Source: Acidaminobacter sp964416305
Lineage (GTDB): Bacteria; Bacillota; Clostridia; Peptostreptococcales; Acidaminobacteraceae
DNA length: 64,000 nucleotides
Reading direction: 5' to 3'
Assembly (NCBI GenBank): GCA_964416305.1
Contig: CAYQDM010000009.1
Span: forward strand, 51,861-115,860
Part shown: positions 35,474 to 44,139 of the stretch, piece after piece
Position numbering within the stretch: the first letter of the stretch is position 1
How the letters are laid out: each line of letters starts with the position of its first letter
Program-made: the position numbers and the translations under genes
Notes under the pieces: model-generated
Database searches by the model: none
Told to the model about the DNA's origin: nothing
What the model saw: the letters and a program-made list of their open reading frames with translations, nothing else

Positions 35474-36897
35474 GCCTGATCACCGCCCATCCGCCTTGAC
35501 AACTGCATCCAGCGCGGCCAAAGGTCATGAAGGGCCTCCTCAAGCAGCTGCGCCTTACCGTCCTCAACATTCAGACCCGACCTGAAGCCATTGTCATCAT
35601 CGAGTCCCGGGCGCTCTGCCCTCTCAGTCTCAAAAGTCAGGGCACGCTGAGCATAAGCGGCCCACAGGTTCGCCATAAACTCCGGATCCTCCAGACATGT
35701 GTTGAGATGCGCCGCAAAAGTATCCCCCGTCCGCTGAAGCTCCAGGACGCGCTCCGGCACCATATCCGACCGTATCTCGACTTCCGCAGCGTTCACCGCG
35801 TTTCCAATCCGGTCCCGCAGGGTCTCCGGGTCATGGCGGACAGCTGTCAGTATTGCGTCGTTCACACCGCTGATCGAAAGTCTCAGCATCAAACGGCTTC
35901 TCTGATTGGAAATTGACAGTTCATCTGCGCCGCTGCGGCTGCGTGCGAGGTTCCCATTGTCAAAACGCTCCAAATAGGGTGCCAATCCAGGATTTGAAAT
36001 CTGCGTCTCGGTTTTCGACTGAACAAGATCGACAAACTGCGCCAAAGACAACTCTGGCGTCACAGTGATTTGAACGGTTTTCCACTCCAGTGTCGACAGT
36101 TCGAGAAACCGGCTTTTAACCGCGCCGTACCCAAGCGTATGCAGCCAGGCGCCGTGGGATCCCGTCTCCTTATGGCTGAGCCCCGTCAGACTGCCGGCGT
36201 AAAACGCCGCAGCGCCTGCCATTTCAATTTTATAGGGCAGATGAACGTGTCCCAGACAGATCAGGTCATACCCCAGCCGTGTCAGATCTGCTTTTATGCA
36301 CGGAAAATAGAGGTCTCCAGGCTCGAGCCCGGGCGGCAGCTCGGCAGCTTCCCCCATATGGCCTCCGCTGCTCAATGACGCAGAACCCTGAACAGAGCCA
36401 TGCAGCAAGCCGATGGTCATCACGCCGTCCGCCTTAACCGGATAGGTTCTCACCCTATTCTCCACAAGCCCCCTGTCTTCATGGCCAGACCCCACTAATC
36501 TGTAAGGCGTGCCGTTTCTGGCCTTAAGCATGACTTCCCGGACTTTGCCGTCAAACAAATGAACACCGTGGGCTTCCAGGAGCTGATCCAGCGACTGAGC
36601 CTCCAAATAGGTTTTAGGATCATGATTTCCCGTCATCCAAGCCATTTCCACCTTTGCGCCTTCCAATTCCGAAAACGCCTGCTCCAGCATATTCCTGGTT
36701 TTCAAGCTGATGCGCCGCTCGCCGTCCAGCAGATCCCCCGCCCAGACAAAGAGATCCACCTGTCGGTCAATCGCAGTCTCTACCGCCGCCATGAGTGCTG
36801 CTTCCCGGCACTCATCCAGGAGACGTTTGCGTTCAGGTCTATTTAGGTAATAGGCGTCATCAAAATGACAATCTCCCAAGTGCAATATTTGAACCAT
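35470..36897 (-). CDS. YhaO/SbcD-like metallophosphoesterase nuclease
   Basis: About 475 residues. Calcineurin-like motifs in order: HLGDCHFDD, DLFVWAGDLLDG, MTGNHDPK, LLHGSV and CLGHVHLPY. These bind the two metal ions of Mre11-type nucleases. The ATG at 36897 (MVQILHLGD) follows GGGGAGC at a normal distance; the longer frame to 36984 adds a basic tail not seen in the family. It forms an operon with the YhaN-like ATPase. YhaO/YhaN is a known but little-studied DNA-repair pair in Firmicutes. Confidence 0.87.
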   Translation of the reverse strand: MVQILHLGDCHFDDAYYLNRPERKRLLDECREAALMAAVETAIDRQVDLFVWAGDLLDGERRISLKTRNMLEQAFSELEGAKVEMAWMTGNHDPKTYLEAQSLDQLLEAHGVHLFDGKVREVMLKARNGTPYRLVGSGHEDRGLVENRVRTYPVKADGVMTIGLLHGSVQGSASLSSGGHMGEAAELPPGLEPGDLYFPCIKADLTRLGYDLICLGHVHLPYKIEMAGAAAFYAGSLTGLSHKETGSHGAWLHTLGYGAVKSRFLELSTLEWKTVQITVTPELSLAQFVDLVQSKTETQISNPGLAPYLERFDNGNLARSRSGADELSISNQRSRLMLRLSISGVNDAILTAVRHDPETLRDRIGNAVNAAEVEIRSDMVPERVLELQRTGDTFAAHLNTCLEDPEFMANLWAAYAQRALTFETERAERPGLDDDNGFRSGLNVEDGKAQLLEEALHDLWPRWMQLSRRMGGDQA

Positions 36898-37134
36898 TTT
36901 TGCTCCCCATTTCGTCGGCAACTTATGAACTTCCTTAACTTTCAGTGTAGCAAAATTTTTCCGTTTTTGCAGCAGCACGCGCATGGTTAATTGAGGTTAT
37001 TACTCTGGTGTTTAAATGGTTGAATTCTTTCTCATCAAAATGATGATTAGGAATTACTTCAACCAATTTCAAGTTTGACTGCTCAAACACCGGAGTAACG
37101 AATCCATGGGAACCATTGAATTTACAATACAACC
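36898..37134. other. Intergenic gap without a supported gene
   Basis: A minus-strand frame of 69 codons (36935-37144) is open here, but it lacks a ribosome site, overlaps the promoter of the next gene, and its product resembles nothing I know. A minus-strand promoter for the nuclease gene must lie here; TACACT near 36948 is a possible -10. I see nothing else. Confidence 0.4.
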
Positions 37135-37163
37135 TTATCAGCATCGATAATTTGTTATATAAT
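37135..37163 (+). promoter_or_regulatory. Promoter of the 611-residue membrane protein gene
   Basis: TTATCA (37135-37140), 17-nt spacer, TATAAT (37158-37163). The start codon follows about 48 bp later with GAGGGG before it. Confidence 0.65.
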
Positions 37164-37211
37164 ATTCAAAAGGCCTATCTCTGAAAATTGATAGATGAGG
37201 GGTGAAAGTAC

Positions 37212-39047
37212 ATGAGCGAAGCGTTCATGGAACTATTTGACATAAAAGAAGTCTTTGAACAAAATTCCAGGCAGCGTATTCTGATGGGAACACCTAAGCG
37301 TTCTCCTGATGAAATCGTGGTCATCAATCGCTTTTACCGGGATGAAACCTTTGACGAAAGCCTCTATCTGCTTTTAAAGCGCTCGCTTAAAAATCTGGTG
37401 CATATTGAAAATACAGTTTCTGAACTGGTTGTAGTGACCGCTTACCCTGAGGGGGCGCCACTCGCTGCGTTGATTGAGTCTCCTCGGCTCCTTCCCAGCG
37501 ACCGGATGAAGCTGGCTGAATTTTATCTGGAACAGGCTGCTGCCTATGAAGGGCTGCCGCCTGCCATCCAGTTATTGCTCATAGACCTCAATCAATTTGT
37601 CGTCCAGGATACCGGACTTGAGCCTAAAGAATTAATTATCCTAGATCGCGGGTTCAATCCGAAGCAGGAACCATCGGCAGTCACCAAAAAACTTTCAGGG
37701 GTTCTCAACCAGATTTTGAAACCAGAGGTCGCGGCCTACGAGGAGTTTGAATCTGACGGAATACGAAACCTGATCACCGGACTGACCGTGGGCGCCATTG
37801 CTACCATTTCGGCTGCAAGGGGCACTTTCGCAGGTCTCATGGCTTCAAGCGAACGTGTTTCCGGAACCATTCACACGCCCACACCCGAGGGTACCGCAAC
37901 AACCACTGCAGAATCAGGTGCCGCCGCATCGGAGCGAAGCGTCAACACGCCACCAAAAACTACCCGCTTCGAATCGGATCACAACGCCTCCGGCGGTATG
38001 GGTACAGGCGCGGCAATATTAGGCGCTGCAGCCGTCGGGGCCGCAGCTTTGGGAGCATCTGCCGGAAGCGCTGCACCCATCGGGGCAACCACCCCGGGAT
38101 CAGCCGGCAAAGTCTCGGGCACTGCAAATGGAGACTCTCGTACCGGCGCCATTGGCATAGAGCTTGACAATCTCTTTATTTCTGAGGAGCCTGCCAAACG
38201 CTCCAGCCCTCTGAGGAAAAAAACAGTCAAGAAAAGACAATTCAAGTGGATTGCCTGGCTGCTGCTCATAGCCGTCGCATGCCTGGTCCTCTTTGGCATC
38301 TTCAACATCCTGACGGGACTGTTTGTCAGAAAGGCTCCGGTCGCACGGTTTGAGACCCAGATTGATAATGGAACCTATAATTTTATCAACAAAAGCACCA
38401 TTTCAGGCTCTGACAATAAGCTGACTCAGATTTCATGGCGAATCGAAAAGGACGGCACCGAGCTGCTCTCCTCTGACGAATTTGATTTAACGGTGTCCTT
38501 CAAGAACGAAGGCAAATACAAAGTGACACTTATGGTTAAAGACCGCTACCGCTGGAGCAGCGCCTACAGTCAAGTTATGGAGCACGAACTTTCCGAGGGC
38601 GCAGTCATACCATCGGCAGAAGGCGAACCGGTGACGGTCAGCGAAACAGATGACCCCCTGAGCGGCATAAAGACCTCAAACGTCAGCGCCAATGTCAGCT
38701 ATGACGAAAAAATTTCCAGAACCGGAACCTCCTCGCTCAAACTGGACATGACCGACTCGGATCAAGCTCAGTTGTCCCTGGACGGATTGGCTGTCAGTCG
38801 TTCAACGGCGCTTTCTTTCTGGATGAAATCCAGCGAAACAGATCGCGTCATCCTGACTGTCTTTGGTTATGACGACAACGGTTTAAAATTCACAAAAAAG
38901 CTCACTTTGATGCCGCAGTCGACCGCGAACTGGGAAATGGTTACAATTCAATCCAACTACGACGGGATCACTTCCATGAAGCTCCAATTCAGCGCACCGG
39001 GAACCATTTTATGGCTGGATAATTTTGAACTCGCAGCATTTAAGTAA
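37212..39047 (+). CDS. Unknown single-span membrane protein with PKD-like and lectin-like domains
   Basis: 611 residues, no family recognised. Residues about 1-185 are a soluble domain with a faint pseudokinase-like order (LLIDLNQFVVQD in place of a catalytic loop). About 190-325 is Ala/Gly/Thr/Pro-rich with an alanine run (GAAILGAAAVGAAALGASAG). A basic stretch (KKTVKKRQFK) leads into a membrane helix at about 347-370. Outside are a PKD-like domain (about 375-455) and a jelly-roll-like carbohydrate-binding domain (about 480-610; LSFWMKSS, LWLDNFEL). The plan is inside-kinase-like, outside-sensor. It is monocistronic between its own promoter and terminator. Confidence 0.6.
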   Translation: MSEAFMELFDIKEVFEQNSRQRILMGTPKRSPDEIVVINRFYRDETFDESLYLLLKRSLKNLVHIENTVSELVVVTAYPEGAPLAALIESPRLLPSDRMKLAEFYLEQAAAYEGLPPAIQLLLIDLNQFVVQDTGLEPKELIILDRGFNPKQEPSAVTKKLSGVLNQILKPEVAAYEEFESDGIRNLITGLTVGAIATISAARGTFAGLMASSERVSGTIHTPTPEGTATTTAESGAAASERSVNTPPKTTRFESDHNASGGMGTGAAILGAAAVGAAALGASAGSAAPIGATTPGSAGKVSGTANGDSRTGAIGIELDNLFISEEPAKRSSPLRKKTVKKRQFKWIAWLLLIAVACLVLFGIFNILTGLFVRKAPVARFETQIDNGTYNFINKSTISGSDNKLTQISWRIEKDGTELLSSDEFDLTVSFKNEGKYKVTLMVKDRYRWSSAYSQVMEHELSEGAVIPSAEGEPVTVSETDDPLSGIKTSNVSANVSYDEKISRTGTSSLKLDMTDSDQAQLSLDGLAVSRSTALSFWMKSSETDRVILTVFGYDDNGLKFTKKLTLMPQSTANWEMVTIQSNYDGITSMKLQFSAPGTILWLDNFELAAFK

Positions 39048-39050
39048 CCA

Positions 39051-39098
39051 AAAACCGGATCAACGTCAAGCAAATTAGCTTGACACCGATCCGGTTTT
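39051..39098 (+). terminator. Terminator of the 611-residue protein gene
   Basis: AAAACCGGATC and GATCCGGTTTT pair, with an inner hairpin GTCAAGC/GCTTGAC, followed by a T-rich tail. It begins 3 bp after the stop. Confidence 0.88.
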
Positions 39099-39108
39099 GT
39101 TTTATTCT
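39080..39108 (+). promoter_or_regulatory. Possible rsgA promoter inside the terminator
   Basis: TTGACA (39080-39085) within the terminator stem, 17-nt spacer and TATTCT (39103-39108). It would start the long rsgA leader. The hexamers are good, but their overlap with the hairpin makes chance possible. Confidence 0.5.
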
Positions 39109-39372
39109 GAAGTCGAAGTGCTAAATAATCTACGCCTCCGGGCGAAAGGAGTGTTGTTTTATGACGCAGAGTGTGACTTTTGAGGATATTGTGATCTGAC
39201 AATAACGCGCAGAGCGGGACAGCTGCTCTGGTCCACCATCCTTTCGTCAAAGTTTTTTCAGCAGGCAGCGCAAAACATGATGAGGCTACCCTCTTTTTGT
39301 TGTGCCTGTCAGAGGAATGACTTGTCCTATGCCGAACGGGTCCAGCCCGTTCATTTTTATTTTTTGGATATT
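39109..39372 (+). promoter_or_regulatory. Long rsgA leader with small frame and terminator-like hairpin
   Basis: About 265 nt of leader. A 12-codon frame starts with ATG at 39161 behind AAAGGAG and ends at 39199 (MTQSVTFEDIVI). Near the end GAACGGG and CCCGTTC (39334-39352) form a hairpin followed by ATTTTTATTTTTT, ten bases before the rsgA ribosome site. This looks like an attenuator. I could not match it to a known riboswitch class. Confidence 0.5.
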
Positions 39373-39384
39373 GGAGGTTTTATA

Positions 39385-40464
39385 TTGAATCAATCATCAA
39401 TGGCGTTCTTCATGGATGAACGTCTTAAAAGCCAATGGATCCGTACCTTTGGAGATGCCTTGGAGCCGGCAAGAGTCATAGCATCCTACGGTCATGCCTG
39501 GCGTGTTGTCAGCGCCAGAGGAGAGATGCAGGCAGATTTGACCGGAAGATTTCGACACAACGCACTTTCTCCTTCTGATTATCCCGTGACCGGGGATTAT
39601 GTCGGCTTAAAATTTTCTGAAGATCAGACCCTCGCCTTAATCGACGGTTTAATTGAACGCCGCAGCGCGCTGGTACGAAAAGCCGCTGGTACAGCGTTCG
39701 TGGAACAGGTCGTCGCAGCCAATTTTGATTATGTCCTGATCGCTTTGCCCGTTACCCCTGAAATGAGGCTAAATACTATTGAGCGGTATTTAAGTGCCGC
39801 ATGGGACAGCGGCGGTGTGCCAGTGATTTTGCTGACGAAGCGGGATTTGTGTCCGCAGTGGGAGACTGTCGTGAAAGATCTTCAGACCAGACTGCACGGC
39901 GTCAGCGTCATAGCCATCAGCGCCCTGATGAATGAGGGGCTTGATGGGCTTTCACCATGGCTCCACCCAGGCGCAACGCTTGCACTTGTAGGGGCTTCAG
40001 GTGTAGGTAAGTCATCCTTGGTAAACGCACTAACCCATCAAACCACCATGAAAGTAAAAGAAGTCCGTGATGGTGATGGTAAAGGACGCCATACCACAAC
40101 CCACCGGGAGCTCATTCAGCTGCCAGGCGGGGCTTATCTGCTGGATACGCCCGGAATGAGAGAATTCGGACTTTGGCGGACTGACGGGGGTGTCGGGGAT
40201 ACCTTTGAAGAGATTGAGTCGCTGGCTGCAAACTGCCGCTTCAAGGACTGCCGTCATATCGACGAGCCCGGCTGCGCCGTTCTCGAAGCAATCGAGCTTC
40301 AGCAGCTGGAGCAAAGAGAGCTGGACCACTACCTGAAGCTTCAGCGCGAAGCTAAATATATCGAAAGCAAAACGGATCCTGAGCTTAGAAATCAGATGCG
40401 AAACAAGTGGAAAATCATCCACAAACAACTGCGCCAAGACCCTTATCTGAGGCGTAAGAAATAA
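39385..40464 (+). CDS. rsgA: Ribosome small-subunit-dependent GTPase A
   Basis: About 359 residues. OB-fold N-terminus, then a circularly permuted GTPase: LTKRD (G4) comes before GASGVGKSSLVN (G1) and DTPGMREF (G3). A C-terminal zinc site follows (CRFKDCRHIDEPGC). It helps mature the 30S subunit. The TTG at 39385 is preferred because GGAGG lies seven bases upstream; the frame back to 39277 runs through the terminator-like hairpin. Slightly long for the family because of extra N-terminal residues and a basic tail. Confidence 0.92.
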   Translation: MNQSSMAFFMDERLKSQWIRTFGDALEPARVIASYGHAWRVVSARGEMQADLTGRFRHNALSPSDYPVTGDYVGLKFSEDQTLALIDGLIERRSALVRKAAGTAFVEQVVAANFDYVLIALPVTPEMRLNTIERYLSAAWDSGGVPVILLTKRDLCPQWETVVKDLQTRLHGVSVIAISALMNEGLDGLSPWLHPGATLALVGASGVGKSSLVNALTHQTTMKVKEVRDGDGKGRHTTTHRELIQLPGGAYLLDTPGMREFGLWRTDGGVGDTFEEIESLAANCRFKDCRHIDEPGCAVLEAIELQQLEQRELDHYLKLQREAKYIESKTDPELRNQMRNKWKIIHKQLRQDPYLRRKK

Positions 40465-40476
40465 ACAAAAAAAGCT

Positions 40477-40513
40477 AAAGGCACGTTCCCTGAAACTAAC
40501 GGAGCGTGCCTTT
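40477..40513. terminator. Hairpin terminator downstream of rsgA
   Basis: AAAGGCACGTTCC and GGAGCGTGCCTTT pair over 12-13 bp. On the minus strand it is followed by seven T, so it works best for leftward transcripts; the plus-strand T-run is short. Confidence 0.7.
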
Positions 40514-41065
40514 AACTGTACATTTCAATTTCCAAAATACGATGTTCCTTTACGATTGATTTTTTTTCACTCGAGTGTTGATGCTTATGCTCACCGACTT
40601 ACCTAGTGGGTTGATGTAGCGCCAACCACTGCAAACTGCATTAACTTCGCTTACATATTACTTAAATTCTTAAAACGTGTTGCTGTCAACATCATGGTAT
40701 TTCAAAACCTTTGTTGCCTTATTGCTATTCAATTGTTTAATGCTTTAATGCTTTACTGCTTTACTGCTTTATTGCTTTATTGCTTTTGAAACAATCTTTC
40801 AAAATCCGGTATTGCCAATACAAAATCAACGTAATGGTACTGGTAGTGCCGGTATTTCTTGTTAAAGTCATTGCTTAGGATCCTTTAAATCAGGTATTGA
40901 TGTGTTGCCTTTTAATGTGTTGCTGGTAATTCAAAGTGATGTGTTGCTGATCTTACTTTTGCTGTACAGCGGTGTTGCCTTTTAAAAAGTTAATTCTGGT
41001 GCTTTTATTGATTATAAATGGTGTTGACTTAATGCCAAGTGCCTTAATGATGTTGACGGTAATGC
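40514..41065. other. Low-complexity intergenic DNA
   Basis: AT-rich stretch without a supported gene. Degenerate words recur, such as GGTGTTGCCTTTT and TGTGTTGCTG, which look like decayed relatives of the repeat that follows. An 8-bp tandem array lies inside it at 40741-40786. Confidence 0.6.
40741..40786. repeat. 8-bp tandem repeat (TGCTTTAN)
   Basis: Six units in a row, TGCTTTAA, TGCTTTAC twice, TGCTTTAT twice and a final TGCTTT. The period of 8 is not a multiple of 3, which argues against coding use. Confidence 0.85.
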
Positions 41066-41299
41066 GGTGTTGCTTGTATTGCAGGCTTAACTTGTAATAC
41101 AGGTGTAACTTGTATTGCAGGCGTAACTTGTATTGCAGGTATTACTTGTATTGCAGGTGTAACTCGTAATACAGGTATTGCTGGTAATACGGGTGTAACT
41201 CGTAATACAGGTGTAACTTGTAATACAGGTGTAACTTGTAATACAGGTGTTGCTTGTATTGCAGGTATTGCTTGTAATACAGGTGTTGCTTGTGTTGAT
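41066..41299. repeat. 18-bp tandem repeat, about 13 units
   Basis: Units of 18 bp vary around GGTGTAACTTGTAATACA, with TTGC/TAAC and TATTGCA/TAATACA alternatives. On the minus strand one frame stays open through all units and would give a hexapeptide repeat of the type TPVLQV. It has only a TTG start, no ribosome site, and a stop three codons upstream. I call it a non-coding array. There are no spacers, so it is not a CRISPR array. Confidence 0.8.
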
Positions 41300-41588
41300 G
41301 TGCGTTTCGCAGAGTCACTCGTCACATCAACATGCCGTTTAGGCTGCCGAATCGCCAACCAAAGTTAAAGGTTAGAGCGTCGGGATGGAAAAGACGAATG
41401 GCCACTCGAAATCAAACTCAAAACTTCTGCATTTGTATTTGGTGGAACCACCCCTTTCCTTTACTCGGTGAGCTTCAAAAATACGAAAAAATTAAGATGA
41501 TTCAATTAACCTTATGGTGAACTTAACGCCTCTACGGGATTAAAGTACACTAACAAGCAACTGATCTCTTAACTTTTTGTATGGCCTT

Positions 41589-41616
41589 ATTATATCACAA
41601 TATTCTGAAAATTCAA
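41589..41616 (-). promoter_or_regulatory. Possible promoter reading into the repeat region
   Basis: Minus-strand TTGAAT (41616-41611), 16-nt spacer and TATAAT (41594-41589). There is no gene downstream until the hairpin at 40477-40513, so a transcript would be about 1.1 kb of non-coding repeat RNA. Confidence 0.35.
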
Positions 41617-41723
41617 GTCCAGAAACTGGCAGTTTGGATATTATGTTGACCTAAACAGTCGGCCAATCCCTCTAAGACTCTTAAATTGCGGACATGCCCT
41701 TAAAAACTTTATTTTTTAATGCA

Positions 41724-41813
41724 AAAAACCAGAGATGGGAACTCAAGGTGTATTGGAGTTGTACACCACTTCAAGCAGTGACGCACGTCCAAGTTCCCTC
41801 AAATTCCCATCTT
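41724..41813 (-). terminator. Terminator of the three-gene operon
   Basis: AGATGGGAA (minus strand, from 41813) and TTCCCATCT (to 41734) pair across a long structured loop, followed by CTGGTTTTTT. It starts just after the flavoprotein stop. Confidence 0.55.
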
Positions 41814-41815
41814 CT

Positions 41816-42874
41816 CTAAAGTCCAATCCGGGCAGCAAAAGCGTCTATTCTGGTGTCAATCCCTTTGTTTCTCAACACACTCAGCGGTTCATTGGCAATC
41901 TCAATCAATGCAAAATATGGCGGCAGCATAAACCCTTTATTCAGGCAAAGACCGTCAATCAGCTGCATGGCGACGCTGTCTCCGCCGGAGTTCGCCGAGA
42001 CCACAACCCCGTAGATCCGCTTGTGATCCAGGCGTACGGTTCTGTAGATTCCAGACATTCTGTTAATCGTCGCCATCAGCGTCGCACTGATCGTGTCATT
42101 ATAGTTGGGACATACCCACACTATTGCGTCAGTTTCTTCAATTGATGCAAATATTTTATCAAAGTTATCCCCAGTATAAAAACAGGCCTTTTGCTCTGCA
42201 AAGGTCATGCAGGTATGGAAGGTACATCCCCGGCAGTCCCGGATCGTCCCCTCCTCCATATGAATTTCCTCAACCTGAAGCTGCTCTCCCAACCGCTGTG
42301 CCAGCCTCTGTATGACCATATGCGTCAGCATCAGGGTGTTGGAAGTTCGAATGTCGCTGTTGTGAATGACCATAAGGCGGAGTCTCTGAAGCTTATCCGC
42401 TTTAGCCTGACTCAACCTGAATCCCAGGTCATTGCACAGTTTTTTAAGTATCTCCGGGCGCGTCCCAGGAAGATGCCTTTGCCAGGTTTTCAGGTTGATG
42501 TCGTCCGGAAGCGCTTCGACCAGTGGCTTTCCAATAAATCCAAGCCCCAGACTGTTGAGATTGAAGATCGCAAGCTTTGCGAATGTTTTGCTGAAAAGCT
42601 CTGAGGAGGCGTTCAGAAGCAAAGCGGCATGAGCACCTTCAAAGTTTGGCGAAGATGCCGCAAGCGCCTTTAAGTAGGCCATAAATTCAAAATCACTGCC
42701 CACTTCATCCAGTTCAACCGCGAAAAGGAGTTTTTTTCCCCTGTAATCCTCCGGCCACTCTTCCCTGCATGTCACGAGTGCCAGATCACAGCCCGCGCCA
42801 ACCGCCACATCCGAAATCATCCGGCGCAGCTTTTCGGTTTTTAGACCAGGGCTGATGACTGTAAGAATCTCCAT
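41816..42874 (-). CDS. Flavodoxin-fold NAD(P)H:FMN oxidoreductase-like protein, two-domain
   Basis: 352 residues. The C-terminal half (about 165-345) is an NADPH-dependent FMN reductase/iron-sulfur flavoprotein domain: LMVIHNSDIRTSNTLML near the phosphate site, a four-Cys cluster (CRGCTFHTCMTFAEQKAC), and VWVCPNYNDTISATLMATIN. The N-terminal half (1-150) is an alpha/beta domain that looks like a second, degenerate flavodoxin fold. Start ATG at 42874 overlaps the end of the dehydrogenase-like gene by 34 bp. Third gene of an unusual coupled operon. It probably transfers electrons; the substrate is unknown. Confidence 0.75.
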   Translation of the reverse strand: MEILTVISPGLKTEKLRRMISDVAVGAGCDLALVTCREEWPEDYRGKKLLFAVELDEVGSDFEFMAYLKALAASSPNFEGAHAALLLNASSELFSKTFAKLAIFNLNSLGLGFIGKPLVEALPDDINLKTWQRHLPGTRPEILKKLCNDLGFRLSQAKADKLQRLRLMVIHNSDIRTSNTLMLTHMVIQRLAQRLGEQLQVEEIHMEEGTIRDCRGCTFHTCMTFAEQKACFYTGDNFDKIFASIEETDAIVWVCPNYNDTISATLMATINRMSGIYRTVRLDHKRIYGVVVSANSGGDSVAMQLIDGLCLNKGFMLPPYFALIEIANEPLSVLRNKGIDTRIDAFAARIGL

Positions 42875-44139
42875 TGATTTTCCAGCTCCTCATAAGCGTC
42901 CGTTATGCGCCGCACTAATTTGGGGTCCATCATTTTCCGCTCAACTTCGAGGCCATAAGGGGTTAATCTGTTGCGGCAGCCAAAATAGACCCCGCCTATA
43001 CTGACGCAGCTGTAGTGCCATTGACCTTCAAGGGCATCCAGAATGGATAGCGCACCGGATGCCAGCGCAGGCGCAATATAGGGTTTATAACCGAGTTCCC
43101 GGATCCTGAGATTCGCTTCTACTGTTGAACGTGTCAGCTTTTCAGAAACTTTTGGATCATATTGTCCTCTCAAAGCATCGTTGGCAATCACAAGTCCTTT
43201 GCCGTGGGGACCATAGGCTCTGCCATGTTCAAAATTAAGCTCCATTTCTCTTGCGAAATATCTGGCACGTCCATACATGACGCCTAAACCAAACCCCATT
43301 ACCTGTTCCGGCAGCAGACCTCGGTTGTCAAAAGCGCCGTGCTCATTGCGGTTGGAAGTGTCATAAGCACGTCGGGAAAGGAGGTCCACAGGGTCTGACA
43401 CTACGGCGAACAAGCCCTTAAAGCCCTTGTTCCGTGCCAGACGCGCATACTCATCGACAATCCTTGAATTTCCTTCATACTGTATTATCCTGACATCCCC
43501 TGTAGTGACACTCAGAGGCGGAATGCCCGCTGTGGCCGTAAAGGCAAAGACGTCACAATCCATGAGTTCATCGTGCTTCAATCCGCGAACCTTCGGAAAA
43601 TTATCACCTGACCCTCGAGCGATCTGACCGAGTTCAATAACCCAACGCTCAATGCGTTTTTCGTCGAGATCAAACAGCCCAATTTCCGCCACGCTTTTCT
43701 CCCCCTGCAGCAAGAGCCCTATGGCAAGGGTGCTGCCCACGTCCCCGAGGCCCATGATATTAATTTTAGCAGGTCTTGAGAGGGGTGCGCTGCCGAGGGC
43801 CTCCATCCAGCGGGGCGAGTCAATATTAATGAAAAAGGCCTTTAAAGATCTTAGGGCTTGAATAAGGTGAATGGGGAGATAGGCTTCCAGCTCTGAAACA
43901 ATACTTCTGCCACGTTTATGATCCACCAGATACCTCAGGGTTTCCTTGTCCTCCATGGCATCACTGTCGTCCACGAACCTGGTCAGCACCTTGGAATGGG
44001 TACCTGTCCGCACGGCGTAGTACAAGGCATGAACATCATCAAAATCATCATCCGGTTCAGGAAAAATCCGGTTTTTTTCGAGGGATTTGATGCTCTGCTC
44101 ACTTAAAATCAGACAGTCTTCATAGCGATATAGTCTCAA
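42841..44139 (-). CDS. Lactate/malate-dehydrogenase-like protein with N-terminal extension
   Basis: 432 residues. After an N-terminal extension of about 125 residues, a Rossmann fold begins with INIMGLGDVGSTLAIGLLLQG, followed by LFDLDEKR (adenine-ribose binding Asp) and VSDPVDLLSRR, the pattern of LDH/MDH enzymes. HGRAYGPHGKG may hold the catalytic His. The normal Arg/substrate loop is not obvious, so the substrate may differ from lactate or malate. The ATG overlaps the stop of the giant fusion gene by 4 bp. Middle gene of the coupled operon. Confidence 0.78.
   Translation of the reverse strand: MRLYRYEDCLILSEQSIKSLEKNRIFPEPDDDFDDVHALYYAVRTGTHSKVLTRFVDDSDAMEDKETLRYLVDHKRGRSIVSELEAYLPIHLIQALRSLKAFFINIDSPRWMEALGSAPLSRPAKINIMGLGDVGSTLAIGLLLQGEKSVAEIGLFDLDEKRIERWVIELGQIARGSGDNFPKVRGLKHDELMDCDVFAFTATAGIPPLSVTTGDVRIIQYEGNSRIVDEYARLARNKGFKGLFAVVSDPVDLLSRRAYDTSNRNEHGAFDNRGLLPEQVMGFGLGVMYGRARYFAREMELNFEHGRAYGPHGKGLVIANDALRGQYDPKVSEKLTRSTVEANLRIRELGYKPYIAPALASGALSILDALEGQWHYSCVSIGGVYFGCRNRLTPYGLEVERKMMDPKLVRRITDAYEELENQWRFLQSSALV

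Noticed and set aside
36935..37144. 69-codon minus-strand frame upstream of the YhaO-like gene
   Set aside because: No ribosome site, overlaps the -35 region of the 37212 gene promoter, and no recognisable family.
41066..41299. Possible CRISPR array
   Set aside because: Units are directly adjacent with no spacers and no Cas genes are nearby.
41044..41358. Minus-strand frame coding a TPVLQV hexapeptide repeat
   Set aside because: The openness follows from the 18-bp period; only a TTG start, no ribosome site, and a stop codon three codons upstream. Kept as a repeat, not as a gene.
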